Shown piece by piece: positions 7,564 through 14,975 of a stretch of 28,884 nucleotides of DNA. This DNA is from JACOMS01 sp964352785 (lineage in GTDB: Bacteria > Pseudomonadota > Alphaproteobacteria > Caulobacterales > Maricaulaceae). The stretch spans positions 1 to 28,884 of the forward strand of contig CAYGTI010000032.1 in the NCBI GenBank assembly GCA_964352785.1, read 5' to 3'. The notes under the pieces were generated by a model. It was not told where the DNA came from. It saw nothing but the letters and a program-made list of their open reading frames with translations, and did not search any database. Within the stretch, counting starts at the first letter, position 1. Each line of letters starts with the position of its first letter. Position numbers and translations under genes: made by a program.

Positions 7564-9261
7564 ATGATGATGCGAAGCTTATTAACAACGATTGCTCTGA
7601 GCGCTTTAATTGCAGGCTGCGGGCCGCAAGTTGAAAACCAAGAGGTGGCGGATGCGAACCATGAAGCACCGCTTCAAGCTGGCGTTGCCGGGTACGACAT
7701 CGCGGCGCAATACGCCAAGTTTGCTCCGGTTGAAATGGTGGTAGATGCTTCGTTTTTGTCGGCATCTGAAAAAGCTGTGGTCAATAAATTGATAGAGGCC
7801 AGCGTCTATATGAGCGAGATTTATTTGCGCCAACTTAACCCTAATAACCCTGAGATCCGCGCGCAGATCGCAGCCTCAAGCCGCGCTGATAAAGATATAG
7901 TTCTGACGATGTTTGATCAGCATTTCGGCGTGTGTGACAGCCTTGCGGAAAATCATGTCTTTTATGGCGAGAAACCGTGTCCGGACGGGTCAGGATTTTA
8001 CCCCGCAGATATGACCCAGCAGGAGTTTGAAGACTGGATTGCCGCGCACCCCGGAGACGAAGATGCGTTCCGATCAGGCTACACGATTATTCGCCGCGCG
8101 GGTGAGGACCTTATCGCAGTGCCTTATCGCGAGGCTTTTAAGGCGTGGCTTGAACCTGCCGCCGCGCTGATGCGCGAGGCTGCCGCCCTGTCGGAAGAAC
8201 CGACGCTTAAGCGGTTTTTAAATCTGCGCGCCGACTCGTTTTTAAGTGATGATTATTTCGAATCCGAGATGGCGTGGATGGACCTTGAGGGCAATATCGA
8301 GATCGCGATTGGCCCTTACGAGACCTATGATGACGGCTTGTTCGGGTACAAAACGGCCTATGAGAGTTTTGTGACGATCAAAAACCCTGAAGAATCCGCT
8401 GCGCTGGCCAAGTACAAAAATTATCTGCGGGACATGGAGGCCAACCTGCCCGTTGAAGATAGCTACAAGAATTTCAAGCGCGGCTTTGAGAGCCCCATCG
8501 CTGTGACCTATCAGGTTCAAGGCGGGGGTGATAATGTGCCGGGGGTTCAAACCATCGCTTTTAACTTGCCCAATGATGAACGTGTGCGCGAAGCTAAAGG
8601 GGCCAAGAAAGTTATTCTTAATAATGTGCTGGGCGCAAAATATACGCGTATTCTTGATCCGATTGGTGACCGTGTTTTAGTCGCCGATCAAGCCAAGTTG
8701 ACCGCTAAAAAGTGGATGTCGTACAATACTTTATTCCACGAATTATCTCACTCTCTTGGGCCGGGTACGATTACCGTGAACGGCGAAGAGACCACGGTGA
8801 CCGGGCAGCTCAAAGAGCTTTACTCCGGTCTTGAAGAAGGCAAAGCGGATGTTATGGGCGCGTATAATATTCTCTATATGATGGAGCGCGGGGAATTGCC
8901 GATAGCTGAAAAAGAGGCGTTTTTGGCGACTTATTTTTCTGGCAAATTTCGCTCGATGCGGTTTGGTGTTCAGGCGGCCCACGCCAAGGGTGCGGCGTTC
9001 CAATATAATTATTTCCGCGAGGTCGGCGCTGCCAAGTGGCTGCCAGAGCAGGAGCGTTTTGAGCTTGATTTTGCCGAGATGGAACAGGCCATATCTGATC
9101 TAACTGGTCAGGTTGTGCGTGTGCAAGGGGATGGTAATTATGATAACGCCGCTGCGTTTTTAAATAAATACACGCCGCTGGATGATGCAGCCAGAACGGT
9201 TTTGGCTGATTTGGATCATATTCCGATTGATATTCGCCCAATCTATCCCAAGAAAATCTAA
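7564..9261 (+). CDS. Lipoprotein zinc metallopeptidase, dipeptidyl-peptidase III (M49)-like
   Basis: About 565 residues from ATG 7564. Three consecutive ATGs lie at 7564, 7567 and 7570 after AAGG. The N-terminus MMMRSLLTTIALSALIAGC is a lipoprotein signal with the lipobox cysteine at residue 19. The metal site reads HELSH (392-396), and the second motif EEGKAD (424-429) supplies the third ligand. LGPGTI after the first motif and the RFGVQAAHAKGAAFQYNYF region are shared with bacterial and plant M49-like proteins. Classical DPP III has the longer HEXXGH; here it is a five-residue HEXXH, as in the M49-like domain of some plant Nudix proteins. A longer in-frame extension upstream overlaps the HIT gene and is not real. 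The protein is probably anchored in the periplasm. It ends the operon before a strong terminator. Confidence 0.8.
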   Translation: MMMRSLLTTIALSALIAGCGPQVENQEVADANHEAPLQAGVAGYDIAAQYAKFAPVEMVVDASFLSASEKAVVNKLIEASVYMSEIYLRQLNPNNPEIRAQIAASSRADKDIVLTMFDQHFGVCDSLAENHVFYGEKPCPDGSGFYPADMTQQEFEDWIAAHPGDEDAFRSGYTIIRRAGEDLIAVPYREAFKAWLEPAAALMREAAALSEEPTLKRFLNLRADSFLSDDYFESEMAWMDLEGNIEIAIGPYETYDDGLFGYKTAYESFVTIKNPEESAALAKYKNYLRDMEANLPVEDSYKNFKRGFESPIAVTYQVQGGGDNVPGVQTIAFNLPNDERVREAKGAKKVILNNVLGAKYTRILDPIGDRVLVADQAKLTAKKWMSYNTLFHELSHSLGPGTITVNGEETTVTGQLKELYSGLEEGKADVMGAYNILYMMERGELPIAEKEAFLATYFSGKFRSMRFGVQAAHAKGAAFQYNYFREVGAAKWLPEQERFELDFAEMEQAISDLTGQVVRVQGDGNYDNAAAFLNKYTPLDDAARTVLADLDHIPIDIRPIYPKKI

Positions 9262-9288
9262 TCGTTTTAAAATGTAAAATTCAAACAG

Positions 9289-9322
9289 AAACGGCCCCGG
9301 TGTTCATCGCCGGGGCCGTTTT
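9289..9322. terminator. Bidirectional rho-independent terminator
   Basis: A perfect 10-bp stem, ACGGCCCCGG (9291-9300) with CCGGGGCCGT (9310-9319), encloses a 9-base loop. It is flanked by AAA on the left and TTTT on the right, so it can stop transcription from both sides. It lies between the convergent M49-like gene and nhaA. Confidence 0.92.
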
Positions 9323-9346
9323 GTATTTTCGATTGAGGGTATGTTA

Positions 9347-10546
9347 TCAGGAAGAGGCCACAGCCTTTGTTGGTGCGGCTTCTGCGCAGAAGAACCGCAG
9401 GACAACATAGCCGAGCACGCCGGAGGCCAGTGAGCCCATCAACACGCCAAGGCGTACGGCGTTCAGGGTCTCGTCACCGTCAAAGGCAAGCGTTCCGATG
9501 AATAAACTCATCGTGAAACCAACACCGGTGAGGCAAGCCACGCCGTAAATTTGACGCCAATTCGTATCGGCGGGAAGCTTCGCAAGGCCAAGTTTAACAG
9601 CAACCCAAGAGAAGGAGAAGACGCCAATTTGTTTCCCGACAAAAAGCCCAAGCGCAATACCCAGTGGGATCGGGGCCAGCACATCTGTCAAACTAATACC
9701 CTTGAGTGAGACGCCCGCATTGGCAAACGCAAACAGTGGTAGGATCAAGAAAGCGACCCAAATGTGTAAGCCGTGTTCTGCACGGTGCAGGGGAGAACTG
9801 TCATTTGCGTTTTTTGCTTTCAGTGGAATAGCAAGCGCTGTCACAACACCTGCGAGTGTTGCGTGCACACCCGATTTTAATACGCAAGCCCAGACGAAAA
9901 CACCGATGAGCGCATAGGGCGTAATCCGCGTGACGCCCATACGGTTTAGGATAAACAATCCAGCAGCCCCAACGCCGCCCCAACCCAGCGCGACCAACGA
10001 GAGGTCCTGAGTATAGAATAATGCAATAATGATAATCGCTGCAAGGTCATCAATAATGGCCACAGCGAGAAGTAGAATTTTCAAAGACACAGGGATGCGA
10101 GACCCGACAAGCGCCAAAACGCCAAGAGCAAAAGCAATATCTGTTGCGGCTGGAATGGCCCAGCCTTGGATAGCGATGGCGTCCGTGTAGTTAAAGTAAG
10201 CATAAACAAGCGCAGGCACCATTATGCCGCCAATTGCAGCAAAAATAGGCAGAGCCGCTTTATCGAAACTAGATAGTTCACCTTCCATGACTTCTTTTTT
10301 GATCTCTAGCCCTACGAGGAAGAAAAAGATCGCCATCAATCCGTCATTGATCCAAAGTAGCAATGGCTTGGCAATTTCAAATGCGCCAAATTGAACTTCG
10401 ACCGGCGTTGACAGGAAGGTCGAATAAGCTCCCGCAAGAGGTGAATTGTTGGCAAGCAGAGCAAGCAACGCAACAGCCATCAATACGAAACCGGCGGAGG
10501 TTTCAAGTTTGAGAAAGTCCTGAATTTTCGTCACAATACGCGGCAT
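9347..10546 (-). CDS. nhaA: Na+/H+ antiporter NhaA
   Basis: 399 residues from ATG 10546, preceded by GGAAA. A TTG at 10585 would add 13 residues but lacks support. NhaA motifs are clear. NDGLMAIFFFLVGLEIKKE lies at about residues 67-85 and PAATDIAFALGVLALVG at about 132-148 with the conserved Asp136. The ion-binding aspartate pair Asp166-Asp167 is in AVAIIDDLAAIIIIALFY. GVGFTMSLFIGTLAF is near the C-terminus. The protein exchanges two protons in for one sodium out and works mainly at alkaline pH. Length and helix number match the family. It lies 69 bases downstream of an unrecognised gene on the same strand and may be co-transcribed with it. The shared hairpin terminator follows its stop. Confidence 0.95.
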   Translation of the reverse strand: MPRIVTKIQDFLKLETSAGFVLMAVALLALLANNSPLAGAYSTFLSTPVEVQFGAFEIAKPLLLWINDGLMAIFFFLVGLEIKKEVMEGELSSFDKAALPIFAAIGGIMVPALVYAYFNYTDAIAIQGWAIPAATDIAFALGVLALVGSRIPVSLKILLLAVAIIDDLAAIIIIALFYTQDLSLVALGWGGVGAAGLFILNRMGVTRITPYALIGVFVWACVLKSGVHATLAGVVTALAIPLKAKNANDSSPLHRAEHGLHIWVAFLILPLFAFANAGVSLKGISLTDVLAPIPLGIALGLFVGKQIGVFSFSWVAVKLGLAKLPADTNWRQIYGVACLTGVGFTMSLFIGTLAFDGDETLNAVRLGVLMGSLASGVLGYVVLRFFCAEAAPTKAVASS

Positions 10547-10615
10547 AGTTTTTCCAATATGTTTAAACGGCCCGTGACTTAACAAGCCGCTCTATCGTTT
10601 CAAAGTGTTAAAATG

Positions 10616-11026
10616 TTAGGTTGTTAGTTTTTGTCTGAGCTTGATGAGTTTTAGCGCTTTGGGGTGTGGCGCGCTAGCGTGGCATCCCGTGGACGAGAGC
10701 TGGTTGATGGTGTCGTCCATCGCGCTTTGTACCAACATGCGGTAAGAAATGAAGCGGGTCACGGCTGATTCTAAATCATTAACAGCCGCCTCTATGTTGC
10801 CGCTTTCCATGGCCTCATGGGCTTTTGAAATATGTCCCGTCAAAATACTGTCAGCGCCCACGGCGCCCGCCAGATCATATTCTTTTATGGCTCCCCCCTC
10901 GCCTTCCCAAACTTGCTTGACGCGGAGCTCAGGCAAAGAGGAGGTACCGGCATAAGTGTCGCCGCTCGCCTTTTGGGGCGGCGTCAGATCTGTGCTAGGG
11001 GGGAGCGTATCTGTTTTGACAGTCAT
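10616..11026 (-). CDS. Hypothetical protein, 136 aa
   Basis: I do not recognise this protein. The start ATG 11026 is preceded by AAGGA seven bases away, so translation is credible. The first 40 residues are Thr/Pro/Ser-rich and probably disordered. Residues about 55-110 are helical, with HISKAHEAMESGNIEAAVNDLESAVTRF resembling one helical-repeat unit, followed by ISYRMLVQSAMDDTINQLSS. The C-terminus is basic (LKLIKLRQKL). There is no signal peptide or membrane segment, so it is probably cytosolic. A 54-codon ORF with a strong ribosome binding site ends 22 bases upstream, and nhaA follows 69 bases downstream, all on one strand. A role connected to either neighbour is only a guess. Confidence 0.65.
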   Translation of the reverse strand: MTVKTDTLPPSTDLTPPQKASGDTYAGTSSLPELRVKQVWEGEGGAIKEYDLAGAVGADSILTGHISKAHEAMESGNIEAAVNDLESAVTRFISYRMLVQSAMDDTINQLSSTGCHASAPHPKALKLIKLRQKLTT

Positions 11027-11048
11027 GCCAGTGTTCCTTGATAAGGGG

Positions 11049-11213
11049 TTAAGGTCTGTCGTTGAACCGTAAGTTTACGGCGTGCTGCGCAGGGCTGTCA
11101 CAGGTCACGCGGATAGGAATCGGCTGAGGTGTTGGCGAAACAGCGCCAATTATCCTATCCAGAAATCCCGAAATATTTTTGTTTAGAGTTATGCTTTGAT
11201 GGAAGCGAAACAT
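11049..11213 (-). CDS. Small unrecognised ORF, 54 aa, with strong ribosome binding site
   Basis: ATG 11213 is preceded by a perfect AGGAG at 11220-11224 with six bases of spacing, the best ribosome binding site in this region. The product begins MFRFHQSITLNKNISGFLDR and continues with a Pro-rich stretch (SPTPQPIPIRV) and a single Cys. I recognise no domain, signal peptide or membrane helix. The frame closes with TAA 22 bases before the next gene, an operon-like spacing. Upstream lie an AT-rich tract and a tandem repeat that look like a promoter with an operator. It could be a genuine small protein or a leader peptide for the downstream gene(s). Confidence 0.5.
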   Translation of the reverse strand: MFRFHQSITLNKNISGFLDRIIGAVSPTPQPIPIRVTCDSPAQHAVNLRFNDRP

Positions 11214-11368
11214 GTGTGTCTCCTACTATATGTAGACAGCATGTAGGGAGGGCAGACACATAATAAAAATATAAGTTTTTTATATATATTATAGCTTTAA
11301 GTTATGACGGTGCATGTGCTGTATTTTGAATATTGCAGCGTTGCGTATAAGTTTTCAGCGGCGAGGGT
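11214..11368 (-). promoter_or_regulatory. AT-rich promoter region with 11-bp-spaced ATGTAG repeat
   Basis: This gap lies between the end of the ArsC-like gene and the 54-codon ORF. It holds an AT-rich tract at about 11260-11305 with TATAAT-like hexamers on the minus strand. Two copies of ATGTAG (11230-11235 and 11241-11246) lie exactly one helical turn apart, just upstream of the ribosome binding site. The first copy also forms the small palindrome CTAC-N5-GTAG (11223-11235). This suggests a promoter with a regulator site; the regulator is unknown. Confidence 0.4.
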
Positions 11369-11719
11369 TTAAGCGACTCCGAGCGCCTCTTGCAGAGGCT
11401 TTGTCCATCCTACCGTGATCTTTCCGTCATACTCAATCACAGGCCGTTTGATCAGCGTCGGGTGCGCGGTCATGAGGGTGATCGCTTTCGTTTCTGTCAT
11501 ATCGGCTTTTTTATCATCGCTTAATCCGCGCCATGTTGTCGAGCGCGTGTTCAGAAGCGTCTCCCACCCTACGGACTTTGTCAGGCTCTCTAGCTTATCT
11601 TGAGGGATACCGTCTGCGCGGACATCAATAAGGGTGAGTGTGTGCCCGGCGGCACTGAGCGCTTTGATCGCCTTACGGCACGTGTCGCAGGTTTTGAGCT
11701 GATAGACGGTCAAACTCAT
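11369..11719 (-). CDS. ArsC/Spx-family thioredoxin-fold protein, YffB-like
   Basis: 116 residues, the usual size of the family. The N-terminal strand leads into KTCDTCRKAIKAL, with Cys11 and Cys14 as the candidate redox pair. The late motif LIKRPVIEYDGKITVGW includes the RP cis-proline element of the ArsC fold. The CxxCRKA arrangement matches YffB-type proteins, which are annotated as arsenate reductase-like but probably act on glutathione-related or other thiols rather than arsenate. No other arsenic gene is nearby. The start overlaps the stop of the hydrolase gene (ATGA), and this is the last gene of a four-gene operon of overlapping frames. No clear terminator follows. Confidence 0.85.
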   Translation of the reverse strand: MSLTVYQLKTCDTCRKAIKALSAAGHTLTLIDVRADGIPQDKLESLTKSVGWETLLNTRSTTWRGLSDDKKADMTETKAITLMTAHPTLIKRPVIEYDGKITVGWTKPLQEALGVA

Positions 11720-12543
11720 TGATGATCCTTGATGAAATTATTCATAGCCGCATAAACATCGGCTCGTGAGCTATCATTATGTATTTCATGTTCGACATTA
11801 TCAAATGCGTGGAACGTACAGTTTTTGGCTTTTTGAGCAAAAACCTTGGTACCGGAAAAGGCTGTGAGCTTGTCATTTTTGGCATGCATAAGCAGCAGCG
11901 GGAGCGCCCAGTTTTGAGCATTTGATAACACCCACTCGCCGCTCTCGACCAAATCTACGGCGAGGCCAACGCCGAGCTTACCATGATTGAGCGGGTCGGC
12001 TTCATAGGCCTTTTGCTCTTCAGACAATGTGGAAATTTTAGTGCCGTCAATGACGTTGTTAATTGTCATATCCGGTGCAATTTTGCGCAGCAGCCGAACG
12101 GTCATCTCAAGCACTTTCGGCGTCGGCGTCGGCAGAGTCAAAAGCGGCGCTGAGGCCATCACGCCATGCAGATTATGGCTGCCGCGTGTCAGAACATAGT
12201 TTAATACGAGCCCCCCGCCCATAGAATGTCCGTAAAGAAAATGCGGCAATCCTGTGAAATGCTCTTGGCTCTGGCTGAGTAGCGCTTCAACATCCTCGCG
12301 CAGGTTTTCATATTTATGGGAGACACCCCGTTTACCGCCTGAGCGCCCGTGCCCACGTAAATCCAGCGCGCAGGTCGCAATGCCGTGCTGGCCGAGCGCG
12401 TCCATCATGTGGGCGTAACGCCCGCAATGCTCCCCAAACCCATGCACGAGGTTGAGTACGGTGACGGGATTGTCCGGGGTGTAAATCATTCCGGATAAGG
12501 GCGTGCTGTCCACCGGGCTTTGTGTGTCAAACCGTGTAATCAT
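11716..12543 (-). CDS. Alpha/beta hydrolase, monoacylglycerol-lipase-like
   Basis: 275 residues with the serine-hydrolase fold (Hydrolase_4 group). The oxyanion loop reads NLVHGFGEHCGRYAH (31-45), followed by LDLRGHGRSGG. The nucleophile elbow is GHSMGG with Ser107. The acid is probably the Asp in HAKNDKLTAF, and the histidine is in VEHEIHND near the C-terminus. The HGxGEHxxRY pattern is typical of monoacylglycerol lipases and lysophospholipases, which release fatty acids from glycerides. There is no signal peptide, so the enzyme is cytosolic. The start codon overlaps the stop of the upstream YbjQ-like gene by four bases. The actual ester substrate is unknown. Confidence 0.85.
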   Translation of the reverse strand: MITRFDTQSPVDSTPLSGMIYTPDNPVTVLNLVHGFGEHCGRYAHMMDALGQHGIATCALDLRGHGRSGGKRGVSHKYENLREDVEALLSQSQEHFTGLPHFLYGHSMGGGLVLNYVLTRGSHNLHGVMASAPLLTLPTPTPKVLEMTVRLLRKIAPDMTINNVIDGTKISTLSEEQKAYEADPLNHGKLGVGLAVDLVESGEWVLSNAQNWALPLLLMHAKNDKLTAFSGTKVFAQKAKNCTFHAFDNVEHEIHNDSSRADVYAAMNNFIKDHQ

Positions 12544-12980
12544 GAACGTTTCACTGCTGTGCCATATGCCAAGAGTTCCGCCCCGCCAATGGCTTGAGGC
12601 TGGGCTCCGATGGCGGAAAACTCAAGACGAACATTGTAAATCATATCGGCCCCCAAATTATCGGCCTCGCGTTTCATGCGCAAAATAGCTTCGCGGCGGG
12701 CGCGGATCAAAAGCGACTGGTAGGAGCGTAGCTCGCCGCCAAATATCATACGCAGAGCCGCCATGATTTTTTTGAAATAATCAATCGCGATCACGACGTT
12801 ACCGCTAACGAGAATAGCGCCGTCTGGGCCTTCGGGCACGCGCCGTAGATTGACGACGGTAATATGCGCCAGTTCGGCCTCTTGAGCATCAAGCCGCCTG
12901 AAATGCCGCCGCTCATTCATGCCGCCAGCAATAATTCCGATCAACACCAGGAGAATAAAAATTATAAATTCAACTATCAT
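12540..12980 (-). CDS. YbjQ/UPF0145-family protein with N-terminal membrane anchor
   Basis: 146 residues. Residues 2-20 (IVEFIIFILLVLIGIIAGG) form a single membrane anchor. The rest is a YbjQ-type domain: FGGELRSYQSLLIRARREAILRMKREADNLGADMIYNVRLEFS, then ELLAYGTAV. The conserved G-ADxxxNVR core and the closing YGTAV strand are family hallmarks. The family, also called heavy-metal-binding domain 5, forms pentameric rings in known structures, but its function is not established. It directly follows a soluble paralogue with a four-base overlap. The two products could form a mixed ring held at the membrane, which is inference only. Confidence 0.8.
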   Translation of the reverse strand: MIVEFIIFILLVLIGIIAGGMNERRHFRRLDAQEAELAHITVVNLRRVPEGPDGAILVSGNVVIAIDYFKKIMAALRMIFGGELRSYQSLLIRARREAILRMKREADNLGADMIYNVRLEFSAIGAQPQAIGGAELLAYGTAVKRS

Positions 12981-13300
12981 TTTACGACAACAGCGGTGCC
13001 GTAAACGTACAGCTCTGACGCGCCGGCGGAAACCGATGAGGTCGAATAGCGCACATTTATCACCGCGTTTGCGCCCATGGCGCGCGCCTCTTCGATCATA
13101 CGGGAGGTCGCTTCTTCACGGGCATCGGTTAAAAGCTCTGTGTAGCCGCGCAGTTCTCCGCCGACGATGTTTTTCAGGCCCGCCATGATATCGCGCCCCA
13201 CATGTTTGGCTCGCACGGTATTGCCCTGCACGAGGCCCAAATGCGTGGTAATGGTCAGGCCGGGAACGGTTTCAATATTAGTGACGATCATATCGTTCAT
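12977..13300 (-). CDS. YbjQ/UPF0145-family protein
   Basis: 107 residues, the normal length of a single-domain YbjQ protein. It contains the core VQGNTVRAKHVGRDIMAGLK, then GGELRGYTELLTDAREEA, then MGANAVINVRYSTS, ending in YVYGTAVVVK. No membrane segment is present. The start ATG 13300 follows AAAGGA with about six bases of spacing; an in-frame ATG three codons later is also possible. It is the first gene of the operon YbjQ - membrane YbjQ - hydrolase - ArsC-like, all joined by four-base overlaps. The 106-base gap upstream holds TATAAG-like hexamers that may be its promoter. Metal binding has been suggested for the family but is unproven. Confidence 0.9.
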   Translation of the reverse strand: MNDMIVTNIETVPGLTITTHLGLVQGNTVRAKHVGRDIMAGLKNIVGGELRGYTELLTDAREEATSRMIEEARAMGANAVINVRYSTSSVSAGASELYVYGTAVVVK

Positions 13301-13406
13301 GGGGATATCCTTTGATTAGCGTGAGATAAACTAAGCTCAAACGCAGCAGAAAACCACATAAAACTCGCCTTGCTTATAGATATACTGCGCCTACCTTTTG
13401 AGTCGT

Positions 13407-14945
13407 CTAAAACAAATCCAGAGCGCCGGTGACTGAGTCCCGAAGTTCAAATTTTAGGACTTTGCCCGTGGCGTTACGCGGCAAGGCCTCCATTAAATGT
13501 ATGTGGCGCGGCCATTTATATTTGCTCATTTTGCCGTCAATATGCGCGGTGACATCGGCAAGGCAGAGATCGCAATCTGCCTTGATTACAGCGACAACGC
13601 ATCCGGTTTCCCCCCATTTACTGTCCGGGACGCCGATGACGGCGACTTCGGCGATTTGCGGTAGCTGATGCAGATAGTTTTCAAGCTCAGCCGGATAAAC
13701 GTTTTCGCCGCCCGAAATGTACATATCCTTCATGCGGTCATCAATGTAGATATAACCGTCCTTATCCATGCGGCCAATATCGCCGGAGCGAAACCATTCG
13801 CCGACAAAGCTTTCTTTATTGGCTTCGGGGCGTTTCCAATATCCGGGCGTTACCGCTGCGCCGCGAAACCATAGCTCGCCCGGTACATTTGGCGCGCAGG
13901 TGTTCCCGGCGTCGTCGACGACGCGGATTTCTGAGTGCATCAATGACCGCCCTGCAGAGCCTACGCGGCTGGGGATATCCTCTTTCATCAAAATACAGCC
14001 CGCGCCTGACGTTTCTGTCATGCCATAACCTTCTTGGATGATCACGCCGCGCTCGTACCACCAGTCTACGAGTTCTGTCGGGACGGTCTCAGCGCCTGTA
14101 ATGGCGTTTCTGATCCGTGAAAAATCTGTGGTTTGGACTTTGGGTAGCGCCCGCATGACATTGTACGCCGCTGGCACCATGAACAATGTTGTAATGCCGA
14201 GCGCCGGGTCATGAATAGCGTCCAGCGTGGCTTCTGGGTCAAATATCCGCATGATGACAGTCGTCCCGCCGATCCATATGGTTGGTGATCCCGTTACATT
14301 CAGCGCGCCAATATGAAAGAGCGGCATGTTTGATAAGGTGACATTATCCGGATTCATACCGCCCGCGCGGGCGCCGGACGCGGGCGCGAAATACATCATA
14401 CCGTGGGTGATGATAACGCCCTTGGGAGTGCCTGTTGTGCCCGAAGAGTACATCAGAAGCGCGTGATCATCCAGCGTTTGAGAGACCATCTCTGTTACCG
14501 GTTTTGCCCCAGCCAGCCCGCGCTCATAGGCGCTATCACCGCCCATACAGTCTGTATTAACATAGTGCGTAACGTCTGTGATCTCTTTGAGCGGGCCAGT
14601 GGCGGCCTCAAATACGTCGTCGTAAATTAACAAGGAGGTTTCTGAATTATTTAATATAAAGGCCAGTTCAACAGGTGTGAGGCGGAAATTAAGAGCAACG
14701 CAAACCGCGCCAATTCGCCAGCATGCAAAAATAACTTCGAGCAAGTCCGAGGAGTTCATCATTAAAAAAGCAACCCGGTCACCTTGTTGAATATTATGCG
14801 CCCGCAGCATGCCTGCCGCCCGGCCTACTCGGTCATGCATGTCCCCATAAGTGAACGTTCGGCGGCTGGCCAGATCGATCATGGATTTAGCAGTAGGTTT
14901 AAAACGCGCATGGTGCGCAACCCAGTCATTGACGGCAATGCTCAT
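13407..14945 (-). CDS. Acyl-CoA synthetase (AMP-binding, class I adenylate-forming)
   Basis: About 512 residues from ATG 14945, which has GGGGA six bases upstream; an ATG four codons earlier lacks a site. The phosphate-binding loop is LLMYSSGTTGTPKGVIITHG. The adenine motif is YGMTETSG, followed by WFRSGDIGRMDKDGYIYIDD and then MKDMYISGGENVYPAELEN at the hinge. The catalytic lysine lies in NATGKVLKFEL near the C-terminus. It activates a carboxylic acid with ATP and loads it on CoenzymeA, as in the FadD-like and aryl-CoA ligase groups; chain length cannot be read. It lies 30 bases downstream of an acyl-CoA dehydrogenase gene, so the two likely act in sequence in one degradation pathway. Confidence 0.9.
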   Translation of the reverse strand: MSIAVNDWVAHHARFKPTAKSMIDLASRRTFTYGDMHDRVGRAAGMLRAHNIQQGDRVAFLMMNSSDLLEVIFACWRIGAVCVALNFRLTPVELAFILNNSETSLLIYDDVFEAATGPLKEITDVTHYVNTDCMGGDSAYERGLAGAKPVTEMVSQTLDDHALLMYSSGTTGTPKGVIITHGMMYFAPASGARAGGMNPDNVTLSNMPLFHIGALNVTGSPTIWIGGTTVIMRIFDPEATLDAIHDPALGITTLFMVPAAYNVMRALPKVQTTDFSRIRNAITGAETVPTELVDWWYERGVIIQEGYGMTETSGAGCILMKEDIPSRVGSAGRSLMHSEIRVVDDAGNTCAPNVPGELWFRGAAVTPGYWKRPEANKESFVGEWFRSGDIGRMDKDGYIYIDDRMKDMYISGGENVYPAELENYLHQLPQIAEVAVIGVPDSKWGETGCVVAVIKADCDLCLADVTAHIDGKMSKYKWPRHIHLMEALPRNATGKVLKFELRDSVTGALDLF

Positions 14946-14975
14946 TATAGTCCCCATATTTATTGTTATGGTCTC

